Shown here piece after piece: positions 31,870 through 38,022 of a stretch of 38,022 nt of DNA. The DNA is from Desulfobacca acetoxidans (GTDB lineage: Bacteria > Desulfobacterota > Desulfobaccia > Desulfobaccales > 0-14-0-80-60-11), in assembly GCA_022736495.1 (NCBI GenBank), contig DZCR01000008.1, positions 1-38,022 on the forward strand, written 5' to 3'. The notes under the pieces were generated by a model that was not told where the DNA came from, did not search any database, and saw only the letters and a program-made list of their open reading frames with translations. How positions within the stretch are numbered: position 1 is the first letter of the stretch; each line of letters opens with the position of its first letter. Position numbers and translations under genes: made by a program.

Positions 31870-32619
31870 TTATTGTTCGAAGTCGCAATGCATTAGGAGC
31901 TGTGCGGCAAGGGGCCGCAGCGCCGCCAGGAAAACCTCCCGTCCCGCCGGCTGTTCCAGGTCCGGCACCTCCGGCAGCCTGCCTAGAATAGGCACCCCGG
32001 TGAGGGCCGCAATCACGCCGGGGTTAGTCTCTTCCGCCAGGCCCGGCCTCTCGGGATAACGGTTGAGGATCACCCCGGCCACCTGGATACCGGCCGCCAG
32101 CGCCGCTTTGATGGTCAAGACGGTGTGATTGATGGTTCCCAGGCCGGCTTTGGCCACCACTACCAGGGGCAAGCCCAGCCACCGGATCAGATCCAGGACC
32201 AGAAAGTTTGTGCCGATGAGGGGAACATAGAGCCCACCGGCCCCTTCCACCACCAAAAATTCATAGCGCGCCGCCAGGTCCCGAAAACCCGCAGCAATCC
32301 GCTCCAGGTCCACCTCCACCCCGGCTTGGGCTGCGGCCACCCCCGGCGCCAGGGGCAGGCGCAAAGCTATGGGAGTAAGAATTTCCAAGGGCTCCGTCAA
32401 CCCGGCCACCCGGCGGGCTAAGAGGGCATCCGTGGGAACAAGACGTCCTTCCTTAAGAGGGCAGCCACTCTGGATGGGCTTGAAATAAACGGCATTTAGG
32501 TCCTGTTCCTTAAACGCCGCGGTGAGCCCTGCGGCCACCCAGGTCTTACCCACGTCGGTATCGGTGCCGGTGATGAAAATGCCCCGGACGCAAGGCAATT
32601 GAGGAGGTGACAAGTTCAT
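31870..32619 (-). CDS. bioD: Dethiobiotin synthetase (BioD)
   Basis: A 249-aa ATP-dependent carboxylase closing the ureido ring of biotin. The P-loop is FITGTDTDVGKTWVAAGL; YFKPIQSGC and VVEGAGGLYVPL mark BioD. The ATG at 32619 is 11 bp after the bioB stop. It is somewhat longer at the C-terminus than the E. coli enzyme (about 225 aa), which is common in this group. Confidence 0.95.
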   Translation of the reverse strand: MNLSPPQLPCVRGIFITGTDTDVGKTWVAAGLTAAFKEQDLNAVYFKPIQSGCPLKEGRLVPTDALLARRVAGLTEPLEILTPIALRLPLAPGVAAAQAGVEVDLERIAAGFRDLAARYEFLVVEGAGGLYVPLIGTNFLVLDLIRWLGLPLVVVAKAGLGTINHTVLTIKAALAAGIQVAGVILNRYPERPGLAEETNPGVIAALTGVPILGRLPEVPDLEQPAGREVFLAALRPLAAQLLMHCDFEQ

Positions 32620-32630
32620 GCCTATTCTCT

Positions 32631-33599
32631 TTATGAAACTGCTTCCATCTGGTCAGCAATCCCGGAACCTTCCCGCACCAACTCCAACCCCAAATCCTTT
32701 AACATCTGCCGGTCCTCATCCGGCATGCGCCCCTTCGTGGTCAGGTAGTCTCCAGTCATCAGGGCGTCGGCCCCGGCCGCGAACAACAATGGGGATAGCG
32801 ACCGCAGGGTCATCTGGCGGCCGCCGCAGATGATCAGCGAGCGATCCGGGAATAAAAGTCGGAAAGCCATAACGATCTTTAAAGCTTCCAAGGGCGGGAG
32901 CATGGGGCGTTGCGCCAGCGGAGTGCCGGGCAAAGGGTGGAGAAAATTGAGGGGAATGGCGTCCACGGACAGCTTCTTGAGGACCTGGGCCATCTCCCAG
33001 CGCTGGGCCAGGGTCTCTCCCAACCCAAAAATCCCCCCGGCGCACACGGACAGGCCGGCTGCTTTGGCCGCCTCAATGGTGGCCAGGCGCTCGGCAAAAC
33101 TGTGGGTGGTGCAAATCGAGGGGAAGAATGACGCGGCGCTCTCCAGGTTATGGTGAAAGCGGTAAAGCCCCGCGGCTTTTAATTCCGTCAGAAAACCCCG
33201 GTCCACAATCCCTAAAGAGGCGCAGACCCGGATAGGCACGGCCTCCTTGATGGCTGCCACTACCTCTAAAACGGCGCTTTGATCCCGGGGCGACAGGAGA
33301 CCCCGGCCCGCGGTCACCAACGAGAACCGGGAAGCGCCCGCCGCCGCCGCTTGCTTTGCCGCATCTACCAATTCTTTCCGGGGGAGCAGCGGATAGTGGG
33401 GCACCCGGCTGGCCGCCCTGGCCGACTGGGAGCAAAAGGCGCAGTCCTCGGAACACATGCCAGACTTGGCATTAATAATGACACAGAAGCTGACCTGCCG
33501 CCCGCCACGCCGTTCCCGGACCCGGATCGCCTTCGCCAGCCCGTCCCATAACTCCGCCCCTTCCAGGCCAAAAATCTCTTCCCATTCAGAAAAGTCCAT
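32631..33599 (-). CDS. bioB: Biotin synthase (BioB)
   Basis: About 322 aa, a radical SAM enzyme inserting sulfur into dethiobiotin. The cluster motif is CSEDCAFCSQS (CX3CX2C). HHNLESAASFFPSICTTHSF and FGLGETLAQRWEMA follow. The C-terminal ALMTGDYLTTKGR is typical. ATG 33599 is chosen; a GTG at 33614 would add five residues. It is the first gene of the operon, 30 bp after the BirA-type operator. Confidence 0.95.
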   Translation of the reverse strand: MDFSEWEEIFGLEGAELWDGLAKAIRVRERRGGRQVSFCVIINAKSGMCSEDCAFCSQSARAASRVPHYPLLPRKELVDAAKQAAAAGASRFSLVTAGRGLLSPRDQSAVLEVVAAIKEAVPIRVCASLGIVDRGFLTELKAAGLYRFHHNLESAASFFPSICTTHSFAERLATIEAAKAAGLSVCAGGIFGLGETLAQRWEMAQVLKKLSVDAIPLNFLHPLPGTPLAQRPMLPPLEALKIVMAFRLLFPDRSLIICGGRQMTLRSLSPLLFAAGADALMTGDYLTTKGRMPDEDRQMLKDLGLELVREGSGIADQMEAVS

Positions 33600-33628
33600 C
33601 CATGAAAGGATCACTCAATGCCAGTCAA

Positions 33629-33660
33629 TTGTCAACCATTAATAACTTTATGGTTTACAT
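33629..33660. promoter_or_regulatory. BirA operator (biotin box)
   Basis: TTGTCAACC (33629-33637), 14 bp, then GGTTTACAT (33652-33660). The consensus for BirA, the biotin-protein ligase repressor, is TTGTAAACC-N14/16-GGTTTACAA, so only one base differs in each half. A TTGACA (minus, 33635-33630) overlaps the inner half, so binding would block the bioB promoter. No birA gene is in the window. Confidence 0.88.
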
Positions 33661-33766
33661 TAAAGGAGGCAACGCAGCGAAAGCTGGCAATTAGGGGGAG
33701 TGGAAGGTGCAAAGGTGGTGAGGATGCCTGCTTTAAGGCGGGGTATTGCCTTCCGGCCATACAAGT

Positions 33767-36055
33767 TTACCGCCGGGGCACGTAAACCTCCCGGGCCTTG
33801 ATGCCGTCGGAGGGGCCGATGAGGCCTTCTTTTTCCATGGTTTCGATCATGCGGGCCGCCCGGTTGTAGCCCACCCGCAGCCGGCGTTGCAGCATGGAAA
33901 TCGAGGCGTTCCGGGTCTCGGCCACCAGTTCCACTGCGTCGGCGTATTTTTCGTCCCTCTCGCCGTTTTCGGCGATCTCTTCTTCGTGCTCCTTCAAATC
34001 CGTAATGCCGGCCTCGTACTCCGGCGCTCCCTGGGCCTTCAAGTATTCCGCCACCCGGCTCACTTCCTCGTCGGAGACGTAGGGGCCGTGGATGCGCTTC
34101 AGGCGGGAGGTGCCCGGCGGCATAAACAAAAGATCGCCCTTGCCCAGAAGGCGTTCGGCCCCCATGGCGTCCAGGATGACCCGGGAGTCGGCCCGGGCCG
34201 AGACCTGGTATGAGACGCGGGTGGGGAAATTGGCCTTGATGAGGCCGGTGATGACGTCCACGGAGGGCCTCTGGGTGGCCACGATCAGGTGGATTCCCGA
34301 GGCCCGGGCCTTCTGGGCCAACCGGATCAGGTATTCTTCCGTGTCCCGGGATGACACCAGCATCAAGTCCGCCAATTCATCAATGACGATGACCAGGTAA
34401 GGCAGGGACCGGGGCAGGATGCCTTCCTCGATGCGGGGGTCCGGCTTCTTGACCCCGGCCTTCTGGTTGTAGCCCTCGATGTTGCGCACACTCAGATCGC
34501 TCAGCAGGGCGTAGCGCCGCTCCATCTCTCCCACGGCCCAATGCAGGGCGGTGGTGGCCTCCTTGGGGTTAAACACCACGGGGTGGAGCAGATGGGGGAT
34601 GCGCTCGTACATGGAGAGCTCGATGCGCTTGGGGTCCACCAGCAGGAACCGCACCTCCTGGGGGGTGGCCTTGAAGAGGATGCTCAGGATCATGGCGTTG
34701 AGACCCACGCTCTTGCCGCTGCCGGTAGCCCCGGCAATGAGGAGGTGAGGCATCTTCGCCAAATCGGTGACCACCGGGGTGCCCATAATGTCTTTGCCCA
34801 GGGCCAGGGTCAGACGGGAGGCGGATTTCTGGTAGGTGCCGTCCGCCAGGATATCCCGCAGGGCCACCACCTGGCGCTTGGGGTTGGGCACCTCGATGCC
34901 CAAGACCCCTTTGCCCGGCACCGGCGCCACGATACGGATGGACAAGGCTTTCAGGGCCAGGGCCAGGTCATCGGCCAACCCGGTGATCTTACTGATCTTG
35001 ACCCCCAGGGCCGGTTCGTATTCAAAGCGGCTCACCACCGGGCCGGTCATGATAGCGGTGACCCGGCCATCCACCCCGAAATGGCGCAGGGTGTCTTCCA
35101 GCTTTTGGGCCTGGGCCAGCATGGCGTTTTCCTGCACCTGGTGGTTCCAGGGAGGCGACGGGTCCAGGAGGTCCAGGCCGGGCTGGATAAAGACCCCGTT
35201 GGCTGCGGCTTTCCGGGACTTGGCGGGGCCGTCCGGGGCGGGGGTTGGCGGCGTCGTGACCGACGGCGTCACCACGGGCACTTCCGGCTCCCCCCCGGTT
35301 TGGGTCCCGCTCTGAGTAATGATCTGGCGTCCCACTTTGGGTCGCCGGGGGGTGTAAGGGGGCGCCTCCGGAAACTCCTCTTCCTCCGGAGGCCAGACCA
35401 GGTTCAAGGTCGACCGCAGCACCTGACCCAAAAGAGCCATGAGGCCCACAAAAGACAGGCGGGTGGCGCCCATGACGCCGATGAGCAGGGCCACGCCCAG
35501 GGCCAGAGCCGCGCCGCTCTGATTGAAGGCGGAAGTGAGCGTTGCGGCAATGAACTTCCCTATTGCCCCGCCGCCATAAATCAACTCCCCTCCCCATCTG
35601 ACCGCCGGCCACCCCAGGGACAGCAACCCCGCCGCGACCAGCAACACCCCCAGGCCTGAGACGGTCTGGGGCCAGCCCAGGTCTTCCAATCCCTCGTTAT
35701 GGGACTGCCAGGCCAGGCCCAGGAGCATAAGCGGCAGTAAGAATGAAGCCAGTCCCAGCCCCCAGATGAGGTAAGCGGCCAGCAGGGCCCCGGCCTTGCC
35801 CGCAGCATTGTGCACCGCCGCGGCCTTCCACACGGCCACCAGGCCCTGGGGGTCCACCGGCGCGGGCGCATGGGTCCACAACGCCAGGAGGAAAAACCCC
35901 GCCAGACCCAGCAACAACAAGGCCGCCATCTCCTGGCCCAACCGCCGAGGCCAGGAAACTTCGGGCGCAGGCGCGTGCTTAGGCTCTACCGCAGCCTTGG
36001 GCTTCCGGGAGCTGGTCTTTTTTTTCGGGGTGCTAAGTGTGTCGTTTTTGGCCAT
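33767..36055 (-). CDS. ftsK: DNA translocase FtsK
   Basis: About 762 aa. The first 30 residues are Lys-rich. Four or so membrane segments follow to about residue 200 (MAALLLLGLAGFFLLALW and LASFLLPLMLLGLAW among them), then a Pro-rich linker. The motor domain has Walker A AGATGSGKSVGLNAM and Walker B LVIVIDELADLML. The C-terminal winged-helix gamma domain is ISMLQRRLRVGYNRAARMIE, which reads KOPS. It pumps DNA at the septum for dimer resolution. ATG 36055 is used; an upstream TTG (36064) is in frame. The linker is short for the family. Confidence 0.96.
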   Translation of the reverse strand: MAKNDTLSTPKKKTSSRKPKAAVEPKHAPAPEVSWPRRLGQEMAALLLLGLAGFFLLALWTHAPAPVDPQGLVAVWKAAAVHNAAGKAGALLAAYLIWGLGLASFLLPLMLLGLAWQSHNEGLEDLGWPQTVSGLGVLLVAAGLLSLGWPAVRWGGELIYGGGAIGKFIAATLTSAFNQSGAALALGVALLIGVMGATRLSFVGLMALLGQVLRSTLNLVWPPEEEEFPEAPPYTPRRPKVGRQIITQSGTQTGGEPEVPVVTPSVTTPPTPAPDGPAKSRKAAANGVFIQPGLDLLDPSPPWNHQVQENAMLAQAQKLEDTLRHFGVDGRVTAIMTGPVVSRFEYEPALGVKISKITGLADDLALALKALSIRIVAPVPGKGVLGIEVPNPKRQVVALRDILADGTYQKSASRLTLALGKDIMGTPVVTDLAKMPHLLIAGATGSGKSVGLNAMILSILFKATPQEVRFLLVDPKRIELSMYERIPHLLHPVVFNPKEATTALHWAVGEMERRYALLSDLSVRNIEGYNQKAGVKKPDPRIEEGILPRSLPYLVIVIDELADLMLVSSRDTEEYLIRLAQKARASGIHLIVATQRPSVDVITGLIKANFPTRVSYQVSARADSRVILDAMGAERLLGKGDLLFMPPGTSRLKRIHGPYVSDEEVSRVAEYLKAQGAPEYEAGITDLKEHEEEIAENGERDEKYADAVELVAETRNASISMLQRRLRVGYNRAARMIETMEKEGLIGPSDGIKAREVYVPRR

Positions 36056-36152
36056 AGCGCTCAAAAATCAGGTTGTTTACAAAAAATCAACGGTCCCAAG
36101 TGGTGCGCAGACGATTCTCTACGCTTCTGCCGCAAGCTACTGTCCAGCCAAA

Positions 36153-36195
36153 ATTAATTGGTAAATCCTCTGATTCCAGGATGTTACCCATTAAT
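36153..36195. promoter_or_regulatory. Imperfect dyad (possible operator) upstream of ftsK
   Basis: ATTAATTGGTAAATCC (36153-36168) and GGATGTTACCCATTAAT (36179-36195) are near-complementary arms around 10 bp. They overlap a candidate ftsK -10. This is an AT-rich island in GC-rich DNA. I cannot name the regulator. Confidence 0.45.
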
Positions 36196-36209
36196 GCCTG
36201 AATTTTCAA
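36181..36209 (-). promoter_or_regulatory. Candidate ftsK promoter
   Basis: On the minus strand TTGAAA (36209-36204), 17 bp, TAACAT (36186-36181). Five of six and four of six consensus bases match. The leader to ATG 36055 is about 120 bases with no other structure seen. Confidence 0.45.
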
Positions 36210-36296
36210 TAAATTGCAATGAATTTTCTTAATTTTGCCTGGATTTGTCCATGGAGGCGCGAGGTTGAAACCCGCCTATTGCGCCACCGTGATATT

Positions 36297-36899
36297 CTAC
36301 TCTGATTCCACCGCGCCCACGAACTCCGGCGCTTCCGGTGCGGCGGTAGCCGCCAGGCGCCGCCGGGAAGTGATGCCCTCCAAGCTGGGCAGGATGAACT
36401 GCAGGGCCGCAGGCGTTATGGATAATTGCTCAAAGACCTCCAGGCCCGCCTCGGCCACCGCCTGCTGCCAAAATTGGTCCCGGGCCTTATCCTTGGAGCC
36501 ATAGGCCAGCTCGAAATAAACCCGCCTGATCTGGGCCGTGGCCAAGAGTTTAAGACACACGAAACAGGGCTGCAAAGTAACATACAACGTCGCCCCCTTA
36601 ATGGCCACGCCGTAGCGGGCCGCCTGGGCGATGGCGTTGGCCTCGGCGTGGGAGGCCCGGCAATAATTATACTTGTCCATATCGGCGATATTCAAGGCCC
36701 GCCGATGGCAGTAGGGGCTGCCGTCGGGCATGAGCTGGTCGGAGCAGTGGGGCGCGCCGGGCATGGAGCCGTTATAGCCCGTAGCCAGGATTTGCTTGTC
36801 CTTCACCAGCACCGCACCCGTGGGCCGGGAGTTGCAGGTGCTCCGCGTGCTCACCAGCTTGGCAATGAGCATGAAATATTCATCCCATGATGGTCGCAT
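36297..36899 (-). CDS. Deoxycytidylate (dCMP) deaminase family protein
   Basis: A 200-aa zinc deaminase. RPSWDEYFMLIAKLVSTRSTC and PTGAVLVKDKQILATGYNG at the N-terminus are typical of dCMP deaminase/ComEB. Zinc and proton-shuttle residues are in CRASHAEANAI (HAE) and LQPCFVCLKLL (PCxxC). It would deaminate dCMP to dUMP for thymidylate supply. About 45 C-terminal residues beyond the core are Ala/Glu-rich. ATG 36899 is chosen over TTG 36905. Confidence 0.88.
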   Translation of the reverse strand: MRPSWDEYFMLIAKLVSTRSTCNSRPTGAVLVKDKQILATGYNGSMPGAPHCSDQLMPDGSPYCHRRALNIADMDKYNYCRASHAEANAIAQAARYGVAIKGATLYVTLQPCFVCLKLLATAQIRRVYFELAYGSKDKARDQFWQQAVAEAGLEVFEQLSITPAALQFILPSLEGITSRRRLAATAAPEAPEFVGAVESE

Positions 36900-36916
36900 A
36901 ATCAATCACTATATCC

Positions 36917-37852
36917 TTAAACATTACTATTCAAAAAAGCCTTGATGATCCGAACTGTCTCCCCCGGCTCCTCTTCCGGCGGCATATGGCCGGTCTTCGG
37001 CAGGATGACCAATTGCGAGTCCGGGATGTCCAGCTTGAATTTTTTTCCAACCGTAAGCGGTACCACTTGATCCTGCTCCCCCCAGATAATCAGGACCGGC
37101 ACGCTGATGGTCTTATACTGGGCGATGAGGGCGTCGATGTCGTCCGGCATGATCTGCTTGGCGGTTTGCACCAGCGCCTCCCGGGCCCCCGGCAGGCTGC
37201 CGTAATAGGCATAGGTATTAATCTGCTCCTCGGTAATTCTCTCATCATCATAATAACATTTTCTCAGCACCAGGTAGGCGGCAAACCACGGCGACATTAG
37301 CCGGCCTCCTACGGAACCGATCACCGGCAGCTTCGCGAGCCTGATGAACCAGGGCATCTTCTGGGGATAGCCGGCGCTGTCGATGAGCACCAGGCTCTTG
37401 ACCCTGGCAGGGTGGTCATCCCGCACCTGCAAGTAGGTCATCAGGGTCACCCCGCCGCCCATGGAATGACCCATAATGACCAAATCGTGCAAGTCCTTGC
37501 TACGGATGAAGGCCGCCACCATGTCGGCCTGGTCGCGCACGGCGTATCTGCCATCCGCGGGCTTATCCGACAAGCCGTAGCCTTTAAGGTCAATGGTAAA
37601 AACCCGATGATCTTCGGCCAACGCCGGCGCCAGGAACCGCCAGGAGTAAGAACAGCCTCCGAAGCCGTGCAAGAGGATGATGGGCGGCCCCTGCCCCGCT
37701 TCGTAGTAATTGATCTTGACGCCTTGATAGTCGAAGGTTTTCTGCTGGCCTAACGACTGTTCCAGATTAACCGTCGGCGCCGGTACGCGGGCACAGCCGG
37801 CTAACAAGGGGAGCAACAAACAACCGATCAGGGATAGTTTAATTGACCGCAT
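36917..37852 (-). CDS. Alpha/beta-hydrolase lipoprotein
   Basis: A 311-aa protein. The N-terminus is a lipoprotein signal (MRSIKLSLIGCLLLPLLAGC; lipobox LAGC, Cys at about 19), so it is probably tethered to a membrane outside the cytoplasm. The hydrolase has ILLHGFGGCSYSW (oxyanion hole), Ser in IMGHSMGGGVTL, Asp in WGEQDQVVPL and His in LPKTGHMPPEE, a complete triad. The substrate is unknown; esterase, epoxide hydrolase and haloalkane dehalogenase are all in this family. No ribosome site is evident; a TATAAT ends one base before the ATG. Confidence 0.8.
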   Translation of the reverse strand: MRSIKLSLIGCLLLPLLAGCARVPAPTVNLEQSLGQQKTFDYQGVKINYYEAGQGPPIILLHGFGGCSYSWRFLAPALAEDHRVFTIDLKGYGLSDKPADGRYAVRDQADMVAAFIRSKDLHDLVIMGHSMGGGVTLMTYLQVRDDHPARVKSLVLIDSAGYPQKMPWFIRLAKLPVIGSVGGRLMSPWFAAYLVLRKCYYDDERITEEQINTYAYYGSLPGAREALVQTAKQIMPDDIDALIAQYKTISVPVLIIWGEQDQVVPLTVGKKFKLDIPDSQLVILPKTGHMPPEEEPGETVRIIKAFLNSNV

Positions 37853-38022
37853 GATTATATATTTAACAATTCCACCAAAGTCGTTTTGCTTGCTTAAGAA
37901 GCTATTTCACAATCAGCCCCAGGGAGGAAGTTAGTGAGATTCCAGATTTAATCGCCTATCTCTTGCCGACTTAGCGGGGGACCAAAAGCCATCCCAACTC
38001 GGATCATATGTCCTTGCATACG
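37853..38022. other. Right-edge gap
   Basis: 170 bp with no gene I can support. It is the upstream region of the lipoprotein hydrolase. The only notable feature is the TATAAT abutting its ATG. Confidence 0.4.

Noticed and set aside
34541..35659. A 372-codon plus-strand frame opposite ftsK
   Set aside because: Antisense shadow of ftsK, rich in Gly/His/Arg, no recognisable domain or ribosome site.
36070..36082. GGTTGTTTACAA near the ftsK start as a BirA half-site
   Set aside because: The spacing inside the half-site is wrong (one extra base) and there is no partner half.
1..38022. CRISPR arrays, tRNA or rRNA genes, transposases, prophage genes
   Set aside because: I looked on both strands and saw no spaced direct repeats, tRNA-like cloverleaf or transposase/integrase signatures.

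Overview
The window is GC-rich and densely coded. Almost every gene is on the minus strand; only 27558-29069 runs on the plus strand. An anaerobic cobalamin pathway, several heterodisulfide-reductase (Hdr) and MvhD-type modules and many [4Fe-4S] proteins point to a strict anaerobe. A sulfate-reducing or syntrophic member of the Desulfobacterota (former Deltaproteobacteria) is the best guess; this is inference from gene content, as no rRNA marker is present.

Region 1 (1-14260) is a cobalamin regulon. A near-perfect sigma70 promoter, a cobalamin riboswitch and an intrinsic terminator precede btuC-btuD-btuF (corrinoid ABC uptake). These are followed by cbiA-cbiC (one open frame), cbiL, cbiD, cbiET, cbiF, cbiG, cbiH, cbiP and cobD. 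Together they cover most steps from cobalt-factor II to cobyric acid plus the aminopropanol-phosphate arm. Cobaltochelatase, CbiJ, CbiB and the nucleotide-loop genes are not in the window.

Region 2 (14255-27402) is the most unusual part. In transcription order it holds a FwdB-like protein, a FwdA-like protein, a small ferredoxin, HdrC, a tandem HdrA-HdrA fusion, a DUF3795 protein, a FwdF-like polyferredoxin, a four-helix-bundle (S23) protein, an HdrA-MvhD fusion and a short HdrA. The FwdA-like protein appears to have lost all metal ligands of the formylmethanofuran dehydrogenase amidohydrolase site. The FwdB-like protein lacks the Cys/Sec that binds the metal. HdrB, hydrogenase subunits and FwdC/D are absent. 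I read this as a candidate undescribed flavin/iron-sulfur electron-transfer complex built on an Hdr-Fwd scaffold.

Region 3 (27558-29069, plus strand) has a radical SAM protein and a ribosome hibernation factor fused to a cold-shock domain.

Region 4 (29156-33599) is a biotin operon (bioB-D-F-H-C) with a clear BirA-type operator upstream.

Region 5 (33767-38022) carries ftsK, a dCMP deaminase and an alpha/beta-hydrolase lipoprotein.

G/C-rich palindromic repeats are scattered between genes. In two places (the cbiA/cbiC junction and the btuF N-terminus) they have become part of an open reading frame. Polypurine GGCGAAAAGG-type tracts cluster around the S23 gene. I saw no tRNA, rRNA, CRISPR array or transposase. 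The only gene-free stretch over 300 bases is the riboswitch leader (13876-14254).
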